Of a stretch of DNA of 61,508 nt, positions 35,468-43,330 are shown piece after piece. The DNA lies in assembly GCA_905235525.1 (NCBI GenBank), contig CAJOLW010000013.1, forward strand, positions 1 through 61,508. The letters are read 5' to 3'. Position numbers and translations under genes: made by a program. Position 1 is the stretch's first letter; each line of letters begins with the position of its first letter. Source of the DNA: an uncultured Bacteroidaceae bacterium (lineage in GTDB: Bacteria > Bacteroidota > Bacteroidia > Bacteroidales > Bacteroidaceae). Below the pieces are notes generated by a model. That model searched no databases. It was not told where the DNA came from and saw nothing but the letters and a program-made list of their open reading frames with translations.

Positions 35468-36520
35468 ATGAAAAAATTTTTCCTTTTTGCAGTTGCACTT
35501 GTGGGTGCGATAACAATGAAAGCACAAGAAACGGATGCAATTTCCGCTACGTTGCAGAGTGGTGAAACAACCACCATTTATTCTGGCGCTGATGCATTTA
35601 AGAACGCTTTAGCCGCTGCGGGTGATGGTAGTATTATTACGTTATCTTCAGGTACTTTTAATGATCCAGGTGCTTTTACTAAGTCTGTAAAGGTTTATGG
35701 AGCAGGATTTCAAGATGACGAAGCGGCAGGCGTGAAGTGTACTCGCGTGTTAAGTGGTGTTTCTGTTCGCAGGGATGGAGAAGACAAAATCCATGATAAT
35801 CTCTATTTGGAGGGTATATGGTTCACTGGTGGCGTGTATATTGATAATGTAGATGGAGAAGTCCTTGAAGGATTACAATTGGTTAAATGTCATACAGGAG
35901 GTATTGACTTTTATGGAGCCACCCAATCGACCTTGTTGCTTCAGTCCTATATTGAAGGAGCTCTTAATGGCCGTGATCAAACCGCATCGAATTTGTTGGT
36001 TCAGAATTGTTATGTGACGCAACACGTCAGTGGTTTCGGGGGTGCAAGTGATGTTTTAATTGATCACTGTATTTTGTCAAGACCTAATACAGGGACTTAT
36101 GACCAATATCATGGTCCATATACTTATCGATATACGATTATTGACATATATCTTCCTGTTGGAGCTACGGCGAAATATTGCCTTGGCTATGCTGGATATT
36201 TTACTTATAAAGCAAGTGCAAGTTCTTCTAATTGCTATTATCCCAGTGTTTATCAAAATTGGGAAACTTTGTTTAAAGATGGACAAAACAACCTTAGTTA
36301 CACGCTGAAAGAAACTGGTACTCCGAGAACATGGGAGTTTGCCGAACCCGAAAAGTATTTGGGTGATGATGGGACTCCTGTGGGTGTGACTGGCGGCGAA
36401 TTCCCTTGGAATCCGATTCCATCCACTCCTCGTATTGTCAGCAGCACTATTGACTCAAAGTCTGTGGCTGGCAAGTTGAAGGTGAATATCAAGGCAGAGG
36501 CAAGACCTGCTAATAAATAA
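35468..36520 (+). CDS. Secreted parallel beta-helix-like protein
   Basis: The 350-residue protein has a signal peptide (MKKFFLFAVALVGAITMKA, cleavage before QETD). A repetitive beta-rich body follows, with hydrophobic turns (YLEGIWFTGGVYIDNVDGEVLEG, shown in parts: GIWFTGGVYID, GLQLVKCHTGGIDFYG, TLLLQSYIEGAL, NLLVQNCYVTQHV, DVLIDHCILS). This pattern suggests a right-handed beta helix as in pectate-lyase-like proteins. No catalytic residues can be assigned. It is followed 20 bp later by a large repeat protein on the same strand, so the two are probably co-transcribed. A -7-like TAATTTTG lies at 35408-35415. Confidence 0.65.
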   Translation: MKKFFLFAVALVGAITMKAQETDAISATLQSGETTTIYSGADAFKNALAAAGDGSIITLSSGTFNDPGAFTKSVKVYGAGFQDDEAAGVKCTRVLSGVSVRRDGEDKIHDNLYLEGIWFTGGVYIDNVDGEVLEGLQLVKCHTGGIDFYGATQSTLLLQSYIEGALNGRDQTASNLLVQNCYVTQHVSGFGGASDVLIDHCILSRPNTGTYDQYHGPYTYRYTIIDIYLPVGATAKYCLGYAGYFTYKASASSSNCYYPSVYQNWETLFKDGQNNLSYTLKETGTPRTWEFAEPEKYLGDDGTPVGVTGGEFPWNPIPSTPRIVSSTIDSKSVAGKLKVNIKAEARPANK

Positions 36521-36540
36521 TCATAAAACAGAGACAGACA

Positions 36541-38442
36541 ATGAACAGAACGAAAAAAATAGGACTGTCCTTGTTGGCATTGCTCTGTTGCATCCTTGCG
36601 ACGGCTCAAACTGCCGTTACAAAAGGTGAATACTGGTTTGACCAGCAGTTTGACAGTCGACAAATGGTAACCTTGACAGAAGGCGTTTGGAATCAGCAGA
36701 TAGATGTTTCCACATTGGGTGCTGGTATTCATACGTTGGCAATCCGTGTTGGTACTGACGATAATCGGTGGGGCTCGGTGCTTTCTAAATATTTTATTGT
36801 ACCTCAATACGATGGAACTTCGGGTGAAAGTTCGCTTGTCCGATATGAGTATTGGATTGACAGGCAATTTGACCAAAGGGTTTCTGGCACATTTGCAGAA
36901 GGGGGCATCATTGATTGCGACCTTGACTTACCAACTTTGGTCTCAGGTCTTCATGCCATATCATTTAGAGCAATTGATAGCTATGGACAAGCCAGTCCTG
37001 TTGTGACGCAGTATTTCATCGTGCCACAAATTGAATCTGTAGAAGAAAATGCAGTGGTGGCTTATCGTTATTGGATTGACGATGATGATGCGAAAGAAGG
37101 GACGATGGATGCAGGGGGTATTGCAAATATTGAAATAGATATCGATAATCTCTCCAAAGGTCTGCATCGAATTAACTATCAGGTGAAAGATAAGTTTGAG
37201 CGATATAGTCCTGTATGCACATCTTTCTTTATGGTAGGGCTTGATGCAGCAGAGACCAACCAGATAGTCGCTTACGAGTATTGGTTCAATGACCAGCCTC
37301 ATACGCGTGTGGCGGTAGATGCAGCCAATGTTGTGACGATTGATGAAGAAATCAGCATTGAGGGTGTAGCACCTGAAACAGTGCTTGCTGACTACCAGTT
37401 TGATGTGGAGAATAAGCAAGTAATCTTTACTCATGATGTACTGTTTAGTTTCCTCGCTTTCAATAATGCAGGTATAAGCACTGAAGCGGTCACTGAAATA
37501 ATTAAAGACCATAAGAGTGCAATGGATATTCCATTCACAAAGCTCTCGCTCGAAAAAGAGACAGAGATAGAAGCTCCTGTGGGCAATCAGATTCAAGGTT
37601 ATGAGTTCAATTGCCAAATAGGAGACAAGGTCTATTGGTTTGTGAAGGCAGAGAGTCAGCACATTGATTTCTATGATGCCGAGGGTAATTTGCTCACAGT
37701 GGAGACAGAAACGATTGGTGACGAGCAGGCTCTTGTCATTATGGCTCCAACTTCAACAATCTATGTCTTGACCTATGGTGCAGAGGGGGAGAACGCAAAG
37801 GATGTTATCAGGGTGGCACAGCCGATAGAGATTGCCTTTGAGAATACTGAACGTGCTTATGGTGATGAGAATCAGACATTTACTTATGTAACGGAAAGAC
37901 CTGATTTGTTGGTTGGCATTCCTGTCGGTGTGACGGAAGCAACAGCCACTTCTGGAATTGGTGACTACACCATCACTCTTGATCCGACTAGCATCAGCAA
38001 TAGTCTTGTGACAGTGACCGATGCTACCCTCACCATCACCAAGGCGAAGTTGACCATCACGGCGGACGACATCGAAGTGTATCAGGACGAAGTGATGCCG
38101 ACGCTGACATGGAAGGCTGAGGGTTGGAAGAACGACGAGGATGAGAGCGTGCTCACCGTGCAACCTGTCTGCACGACAGAGGGTACACCGACCTCGCCTC
38201 TTGGCGACTACACCATCACGGTCAGTGGCGCTGAAGCTGCCAACTACGACATCACCTATGTGGATGGCAAGTTGACTGTTTCCATACCTGTAGGCATCTC
38301 ATCCATCGACGCGAACGTGGCACCTGCCGACATCTACACCCTGCAGGGCATCAAGGTGCGCAGCAAGTCGGAAAGTCTGGATGGCTTGGCAGATGGCTAC
38401 TACATCGTGAACCGTCGCAAGGTCTTCATCAGAAGAAGATAA
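36541..38442 (+). CDS. Secreted repeat protein with MBG-like domain and C-terminal sorting-type tail
   Basis: After a signal peptide (cleavage near LATA/QTAV) come four repeats of ~70-75 residues, each opening with a tyrosine/tryptophan motif: EYWFDQQFDSR (~30), EYWIDRQFDQR (~103), RYWIDDDDAKE (~176) and EYWFNDQPHTR (~247). A middle beta domain follows, then one or two MBG-type repeats (LTITADDIEVYQDEV...TYVDGKLTV, ~500-582). The last ~45 residues (IYTLQGIKVR...GYYIVNRRKVFIRR) match the C-terminal domain found on many Prevotella surface proteins and resemble type IX secretion sorting signals. Its function is probably surface display or adhesion; the ligand is unknown. Confidence 0.7.
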   Translation: MNRTKKIGLSLLALLCCILATAQTAVTKGEYWFDQQFDSRQMVTLTEGVWNQQIDVSTLGAGIHTLAIRVGTDDNRWGSVLSKYFIVPQYDGTSGESSLVRYEYWIDRQFDQRVSGTFAEGGIIDCDLDLPTLVSGLHAISFRAIDSYGQASPVVTQYFIVPQIESVEENAVVAYRYWIDDDDAKEGTMDAGGIANIEIDIDNLSKGLHRINYQVKDKFERYSPVCTSFFMVGLDAAETNQIVAYEYWFNDQPHTRVAVDAANVVTIDEEISIEGVAPETVLADYQFDVENKQVIFTHDVLFSFLAFNNAGISTEAVTEIIKDHKSAMDIPFTKLSLEKETEIEAPVGNQIQGYEFNCQIGDKVYWFVKAESQHIDFYDAEGNLLTVETETIGDEQALVIMAPTSTIYVLTYGAEGENAKDVIRVAQPIEIAFENTERAYGDENQTFTYVTERPDLLVGIPVGVTEATATSGIGDYTITLDPTSISNSLVTVTDATLTITKAKLTITADDIEVYQDEVMPTLTWKAEGWKNDEDESVLTVQPVCTTEGTPTSPLGDYTITVSGAEAANYDITYVDGKLTVSIPVGISSIDANVAPADIYTLQGIKVRSKSESLDGLADGYYIVNRRKVFIRRR

Positions 38443-38465
38443 GCATTTCTCACGAAACAAGAAAG

Positions 38466-38508
38466 ATGTTCACCACTTGGTTTTACACCATCTGGTGAAC
38501 ATTTTTTA
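38466..38508 (+). terminator. Terminator after the surface-protein operon
   Basis: ATGTTCACCA (38466-38475) pairs with TGGTGAACAT (38493-38502) and is followed by TTTTTT. Confidence 0.9.
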
Positions 38509-38529
38509 GGGCAACCGAAATCAGTGGGC

Positions 38530-38860
38530 AAAAAAATACATCCGAAAGTTGAGTTTGAGGGAGTAAAAGGAGTTATAGGAGTTATCGCTCCGCTCAGGAG
38601 TTAAAAGCCGATACTCTGACATTAACCCTAACCCTAACCCTAACCTTAACTTTAACCCTAAAAACTCTCCCCTAAACAGGGGAGTCGGAGGGGTCTTCAA
38701 CAGGGGAGTTGGAGGGGTCTATGACATTTGGCTTTAACTCCTTTAACTCCAAAGAAGTTGAGCACATCCGAAACTTCTATATTATATAAAGGATGCACCT
38801 CGGAGAGGGAGAATTAACCCAATTAACCTGTTAACCGTTAACCTTGTTAACCTTCGATGG
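38530..38860. repeat. Mosaic of short repeats between genes
   Basis: No gene lies between 38443 and 39156. Five repeat types follow one another: GGAGTTA units (38563-38602); telomere-like CCCTAA units (38622-38660); two GGGGAGT(C/T)GGAGGGGTCT copies (38665-38697 and 38700-38720); TTTAACTCC units with a palindrome AAGTTGAGCACATCCGAAACTT-like segment (38735-38780); and TTAACC units (38813-38853). The first, second and last are simple tandem repeats; the others are members of families found elsewhere in the window. Confidence 0.85.
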
Positions 38861-38998
38861 CGGAGCGGCATGGCGAAGGATGGAGATGTTGAACCGTTGA
38901 TGGCGGATGTGTGTATGGGCATACGATGGCTGCTTTTTGCCTTGACGTTTCATCATGGTAAAAAAATGAGGGGAAAACAAAAAAAAGTGGCGCAAAGA

Positions 38999-39030
38999 TT
39001 TGACATCCTTTTTTCTATGTCGTAACTTTG
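38999..39030 (+). promoter_or_regulatory. Promoter of the HAD lipoprotein gene
   Basis: TTTG (38999-39002) and TAACTTTG (39023-39030) with 20-bp spacing. The predicted mRNA leader of ~120 nt contains a complete copy of the CTCCCC hairpin repeat (39049-39080). Confidence 0.8.
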
Positions 39031-39048
39031 CAACGTGAAAAGCAGGGA

Positions 39049-39080
39049 AGCCCCCTCCAACTCCCACAAGGGGGAGAGAG
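39049..39080 (-). repeat. CTCCCC/GGGGAG hairpin repeat in the leader of the HAD gene
   Basis: AGCCCCCTCCAACTCCC, then ACAAGGGGGAG: the same family as in recO, in opposite orientation. It is transcribed as part of the 5' leader. Confidence 0.85.
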
Positions 39081-39156
39081 GAAATAGGAATGTGTTAAAT
39101 GAGGAATGACACCGGAACTCAGACAAAAAGAGAAAAAACATACTAATACTACAACA

Positions 39157-40239
39157 ATGAAAAAAATTCTTACTTGGGTGCTTGCCGCCACCCTGATTTG
39201 CGGCACTACCGTGTTCACTTCGTGTTCGAAAGACGATGACGACGTCGTGAAGACTGTCAAGAAGGAGTATTTCACACAATGGAATTCTTGCGAGGCTCTG
39301 ACCGCGTTGAAAGCATACGTGGAAGATGTGACCAATCCGAACTCCCCGAATTTCATCAAGGAAGAAGACCGCATCGCCACATTCGACATGGACGGCACTT
39401 TCGTTGGTGAACTCTATCCCACTTATTTCGAGTATAACATGTTGGAGTATCGTGTGCTGGAAGATGCAGCCTATAAAGACATCGCCCCAGAAGACGTGAA
39501 GGAGACGGCACAGGAAATTCGTGACTTCGTTAGGGAAGGCAAGAAACTGCCCGATCATTTCGACATGAAACATGCCCAGGCAGCGGCAAAGGCGTATGCA
39601 GGCATGACACTCGCCGAGTTTGATGCCTACGTCAAGGCATATGCCACCCAGCAAGCAAACGGATTCACGGGGATGACTTATGGACAGAGTTTCTACAAGC
39701 CTATGCTGCAAGTGTTTGAATATCTGGAGGCAAATGGCTTCACCTATTATGTTGTTTCAGGTTCCGACCGCTTCATCTGCCGTGCATTGGTTGAACCTAT
39801 CGGCATCAAGCCCAACCGTGTGATTGGCATGGACGTGAAACTGCGTTCCACCAGTCAGGGCACTGAAGCTGGTGTCAACTACACGATGGGCAAGGAAGAA
39901 GATATTGTCCGCACGGACGAACTCATCATCAAGAACCTGAAGACCAACAAAGTCCTTCAAATCAGTCAGGAGATAGGCAAAGTGCCTGTCCTCTCATTTG
40001 GAAACAGCGGCGGCGATTGTGCCATGCATAACTATTGCCTGAGCAACACCCTCAAGTCTGCAGCCTTCATGCTGATTGCCGACGACGATGCAAGAGACCA
40101 TGCCAACCGTGACAAAGCACTCTCGTTGGGAGAGCAGTGGCGCGAAGCAGGCTACCATGTCATCTCCATGCGCGACGACTTCCGAACCATCTATGGAGAC
40201 GGAGTGCAGAAAACCGACTTTACGTTTTTGAACGAATAA
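39157..40239 (+). CDS. HAD-superfamily phosphatase lipoprotein
   Basis: The 360-residue protein has a signal and lipobox (VFTSC, Cys ~26) and then a HAD hydrolase domain. Motif I is FDMDGTF, with nucleophilic and acid/base Asp. Motif II is VVSGSDR. Motif IV is LSFGNSGGDCAM. A long helical cap lies between motifs I and II (~90-200). It should act on a phosphate monoester in the periplasm or at the surface; the substrate is unknown. The family resembles phosphoserine-phosphatase-like HADs. ATG 39157 (MKKILTW) is chosen; the frame upstream to 39106 has no signal sequence. Its first ~28 residues are nearly identical to those of the next gene. Confidence 0.85.
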   Translation: MKKILTWVLAATLICGTTVFTSCSKDDDDVVKTVKKEYFTQWNSCEALTALKAYVEDVTNPNSPNFIKEEDRIATFDMDGTFVGELYPTYFEYNMLEYRVLEDAAYKDIAPEDVKETAQEIRDFVREGKKLPDHFDMKHAQAAAKAYAGMTLAEFDAYVKAYATQQANGFTGMTYGQSFYKPMLQVFEYLEANGFTYYVVSGSDRFICRALVEPIGIKPNRVIGMDVKLRSTSQGTEAGVNYTMGKEEDIVRTDELIIKNLKTNKVLQISQEIGKVPVLSFGNSGGDCAMHNYCLSNTLKSAAFMLIADDDARDHANRDKALSLGEQWREAGYHVISMRDDFRTIYGDGVQKTDFTFLNE

Positions 40240-40288
40240 GGTATCCGTGAATTAGATAAAACACATGAATGTATATACTAATACAACA

Positions 40289-41479
40289 ATGAAAAAGATT
40301 CTCATCGGGGGGCTTGCTGCCACCCTTGTCTGTTGTATAACAGTATTTACCTCTTGTTCGAATGACGACGAATCGGCACCGTTGCCGAAAGATGTGGTGG
40401 AGGAACAACTTCAGAAGATGACCCTGCGCGAAAAAGTGGGGCAACTATTCTATGTGCGTCCCGAATGTCTTGACACCACCATCCACTTCAACCTGCCCAG
40501 CGGCATCGATGGCAGCGCGGATGACATCAAGGCCATCAAACTACAGGCCGTGAACGCCACGATGAAGGGAGTGAACGAGAAGTACCCCGTGGGCGGCATC
40601 ATCCTCTATGCCCACAACATCGAGGATGAGGCACAACTCACGACTTTCATCTCTCAGATACGTGCCCTGAAAGGCTCGCCGTTGCTCTGTATTGACGAGG
40701 AGGGTGGTCGCGTGGCTCGCATCGCCAACAATGCAAACTTCGATGTGGAGAAGTTTGAATCGATGGGTGCCATCGGTGCCACGGGCGATGCGCAGAATGC
40801 CTACCACTGCGGCAACGCCATCGGCGCCTACCTGCGCCGTTACGGCTTCGACATCGACTTTGCCCCTGTGGCCGACGTGAACACCAATCCCGAGAATATC
40901 GTCATCGGTGCCCGCGCCTTCAGTGATGACCCGCAGGTGGCTGCACCGATGGTGACCAACTATCTGCAGGGACTGAAGGATGCCGGCGTCACGGGCTGCA
41001 TTAAGCACTTCCCGGGTCACGGCGACACCAAGGCCGACACACATTACGGATATGCTCAGAGCATGAAGACATGGGAGGAGATGAAGGATTGCGAGATGGT
41101 GACCTTCAAGGCTGGCATCCAGTGGGGTGTGCAGTTGATTATGACAGCCCATATCGCTACACCTAACGTCACAGGCTCGGACATTCCCGCCACCATGTCG
41201 TCATTCATCCTGCAGGACAAACTGCGCGGCGAACTGGGCTACCAGAACATCGTCATCACCGACGCCATGGAGATGGAAGCCATCACCCAGCAATACAGTA
41301 ATGCTGAGACTACCGTGGGCTGCATTTTGGCAGGTGTTGACATCGTGCTTGGACCCCAGAATTTTGTCGAGGCATTCGATGCCGTTATGGATGCCGTCCA
41401 GCAAGGCACCATCAGCGAGGCACGTATTGACCAAAGTGTACGTCGGATACTGAAATTGAAGCGAGGTATCTATAAATAG
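40289..41479 (+). CDS. GH3 beta-N-acetylhexosaminidase-like lipoprotein (NagZ-like)
   Basis: The 396-residue lipoprotein (lipobox TVFTSC) carries a glycoside hydrolase family 3 TIM barrel with the NagZ-type loop KHFPGHGDTKADTH, where the His-Asp pair is the acid/base, and the nucleophile Asp in VITDAMEMEA. It also has CIDEEGGRVAR and GFDIDFAPVADVN. It should remove beta-GlcNAc, for instance from peptidoglycan fragments, outside the cytoplasm. It lacks the C-terminal beta-lactamase-like extension of some Bacteroidetes members. It lies 49 bp after the HAD gene, likely one operon. The signal peptide and upstream bases (ACTAATAC(TA)CAACA) duplicate those of the HAD gene although the mature proteins are unrelated. 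Confidence 0.88.
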   Translation: MKKILIGGLAATLVCCITVFTSCSNDDESAPLPKDVVEEQLQKMTLREKVGQLFYVRPECLDTTIHFNLPSGIDGSADDIKAIKLQAVNATMKGVNEKYPVGGIILYAHNIEDEAQLTTFISQIRALKGSPLLCIDEEGGRVARIANNANFDVEKFESMGAIGATGDAQNAYHCGNAIGAYLRRYGFDIDFAPVADVNTNPENIVIGARAFSDDPQVAAPMVTNYLQGLKDAGVTGCIKHFPGHGDTKADTHYGYAQSMKTWEEMKDCEMVTFKAGIQWGVQLIMTAHIATPNVTGSDIPATMSSFILQDKLRGELGYQNIVITDAMEMEAITQQYSNAETTVGCILAGVDIVLGPQNFVEAFDAVMDAVQQGTISEARIDQSVRRILKLKRGIYK

Positions 41480-41482
41480 TCC

Positions 41483-41523
41483 AAGTTTCGCAGGTGCTCA
41501 ACTTGTTTAACTCCAATAAACTG
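41483..41523 (-). repeat. AGTTTATTGGAGTTAAA / AAGTTGAGCA repeat
   Basis: On the minus strand AGTTTATTGGAGTTAAA is followed directly by CAAGTTGAGCACCTGCGAAACT. The same two halves occur at 46769-46784 and 46836-46858, there split by a terminator hairpin. A third, partial copy is at 38740-38780. Confidence 0.7.
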
Positions 41524-41559
41524 ACATCCCCGGCATCGGCGCACCGATGTCGGGGATGT
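41524..41559. terminator. Hairpin between convergent GH3 and uxuB genes
   Basis: A 16-bp stem: ACATCCCCGGCATCGG (41524-41539) with its near-perfect complement (41544-41559) and a 4-nt loop. The T content after it is modest. It probably serves both strands. Confidence 0.75.
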
Positions 41560-41580
41560 TGGTTGATTGATATTGGCGCA

Positions 41581-43197
41581 TTATCGTGCAGCCACGTACT
41601 TGTGCAAAGTCTTGCGCACGGCACCATTGCCAGCGTAGAGTTCCCTCACCATGCCTTCAATCTGTTCACCCAAACCTGCGTCGTAGAGGTTGACACCGAA
41701 CACGTCGGAACGGTTGTAGAGTTGTTTCAGACAACTGTAATCTTGGTCTGCTTTGCCCACTTCAAGAGGAGCCACGATGGCTTGCAACTCAGAGAGCAGG
41801 GGGTCAGAAGAAGGTTCGAAAGGTGTGCCGTCATCCTTGATGCCTTTGAGGTAGCGGGCATAGCCTGCCAGCGTGAGCGGAATGAGGACGAGGTTGGACT
41901 TGTCGAGCCCACGTGCCAGATACTTCTTGATGGTCTCACCGAAACGGATGGGGAGTTTCTGACTGGTGTCGGTGGCGATGCGCTGTGGGGCATCGGGCAT
42001 GAACGGATTAGGCAATCTTCGGTTGATGACTGCACCGATGAACTCGTAAGGGTTCAGCACACCAGGGTCGGTCACTACAGGCATGGCTTCGATGTAGCCA
42101 AGTTTCTGCACGAACGGACGGAGGTCTTCGTCTGCCATCTCTGCGGAGATAAGGGTGTAACCCAACATGCAGCCATAGATGGACATGGCGGTGTGGAGTG
42201 GATTGAGACAGGTTGTCACCTTCATGGTTTCCACCTTATCCACTGTCTCACGGGTGGTGTAGAGCGCACCGCCAAGGTCGAGTGGGGGACGGCCGTTGGT
42301 GTAGTTGTCCTCGATGACGAGGTACTGCACCTCCTCAGCATTCACGAAAGGAGCCGTAAAGGTATGTTTCTCTGTTTCAATATAGTCGTTGTCCTCAAAA
42401 CCATCGGCAGCCAGCATCTCCTTCACCTTCTCGTGGGGACGAGGAGTGATCTTGTCAATCATCGACCAAGGGAAGGTAATCTTCGTCTCATCTTTCAAGT
42501 AGTCAAGGAAGGCCTTGTCCACTAATCCGTCAGCCACCCAGCGTTCAGCGTAAGCGAAGACACCAGCCTTCACCTTGTCGCCATTGTGGGAGCAGTTGTC
42601 CATGCTCTGCACGGTCAGAGGAAGTTGTCCTGCTTTCCAGCGTTCGAGGAGTAAGGCACACACCTTGCCCATGGCGAATTTGGGACCGTCATTGGGTTTC
42701 TCCCCCTGGGGGAACGGAATGGGGGCTTGCAGGTCTGCCTCGTTGTAGGTGTAGCCCTTCTCCGTGATGGTGAAGGAAATCATCTGAAGAGATGGATTCT
42801 TGAAGATCTCGACCAATCGCTGCCAGTCGCTGAATTGGTAGTCGGCTTTAAGCGATTCTGTCACTGAGGCAATGACTTTCTTCTCGATGGTGCCGTTGCT
42901 GCAAAGTGATACGGCAAGGGAGAGGTTGCCAAAAGGTGCGTATGCCTTGTCAATTACTTCGAAGTCAAATGTTTCTGCCACGATGACACCACGGTCATAC
43001 TTGCCTGTGTTCAGTGCATCGTTGAGGATGGCGGCAGGGAAAGCGCGGAAGATGTTGCCACCACCGAAGTGTACCCATGTGGGTTCCTTGGCGGTCTTCT
43101 CACGCACAGCCTTGATGTCAAACTTGGGAAGTTCGTAGCCTTTGGCTTCCCACTCAGCAGCGTTGAAGTTGCCGCTCATTATATCGTTCAGTTTCAT
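41581..43197 (-). CDS. uxuB: D-fructuronate reductase (mannitol dehydrogenase family)
   Basis: The 538-residue NAD-dependent polyol dehydrogenase shows WVHFGGGNIFRAFPA (NAD site), SMDNCSHNGDK and the C-terminal catalytic block ITPRPHEK...VIEDNYTNGRPP. Next to mannonate dehydratase, the most likely substrate is D-fructuronate/D-mannonate, so the pair degrades glucuronate. Residues ~157-168 (QAPIPFPQGEKP) are encoded by a copy of the CTCCCC hairpin repeat (42698-42728). They sit in a loop before the MGKVCALLLER helix, so the insertion is in frame and probably tolerated. It follows uxuA with a 131-bp gap that is filled by a heptamer repeat element. Confidence 0.88.
   Translation of the reverse strand: MKLNDIMSGNFNAAEWEAKGYELPKFDIKAVREKTAKEPTWVHFGGGNIFRAFPAAILNDALNTGKYDRGVIVAETFDFEVIDKAYAPFGNLSLAVSLCSNGTIEKKVIASVTESLKADYQFSDWQRLVEIFKNPSLQMISFTITEKGYTYNEADLQAPIPFPQGEKPNDGPKFAMGKVCALLLERWKAGQLPLTVQSMDNCSHNGDKVKAGVFAYAERWVADGLVDKAFLDYLKDETKITFPWSMIDKITPRPHEKVKEMLAADGFEDNDYIETEKHTFTAPFVNAEEVQYLVIEDNYTNGRPPLDLGGALYTTRETVDKVETMKVTTCLNPLHTAMSIYGCMLGYTLISAEMADEDLRPFVQKLGYIEAMPVVTDPGVLNPYEFIGAVINRRLPNPFMPDAPQRIATDTSQKLPIRFGETIKKYLARGLDKSNLVLIPLTLAGYARYLKGIKDDGTPFEPSSDPLLSELQAIVAPLEVGKADQDYSCLKQLYNRSDVFGVNLYDAGLGEQIEGMVRELYAGNGAVRKTLHKYVAAR
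42698..42728 (-). repeat. CTCCCC/GGGGAG hairpin repeat inside uxuB
   Basis: TTCTCCCCCTGGGGGAACGG is followed by AATGGGGGC. The hairpin half is conserved and the tail is degenerate. It is translated in the opposite frame from the recO copies, as PIPFPQGE. Confidence 0.7.
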
Positions 43198-43215
43198 GCT
43201 TTCAAAAAAGTTTTT

Positions 43216-43330
43216 GAAGTGAAAAGTGAAGAGTGAAAAGTGAAAAATTTAAGTATCCAGCCATGCAGATTATTCCCTCATTGGCAAAAGTAATTTAGAT
43301 TTTTCACTTTTCGTTTTTCACTTTTTACTT
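43216..43330. repeat. Heptamer inverted-repeat element, copy A
   Basis: The left arm 43216-43250 has four AAAGTGA-type units; the right arm 43298-43330 is its inverse (TTTTCAC units). About 47 bp of unique sequence lie between. The arms could form a ~33-bp hairpin. The right arm overlaps the uxuA stop codon. Related elements are at 58103-58200 and 60113-60214. Confidence 0.85.

Noticed and set aside
38617..38662. Telomere or linear-replicon end
   Set aside because: The CCCTAA run is short, degenerate and flanked by ordinary genes, so it is a simple repeat.
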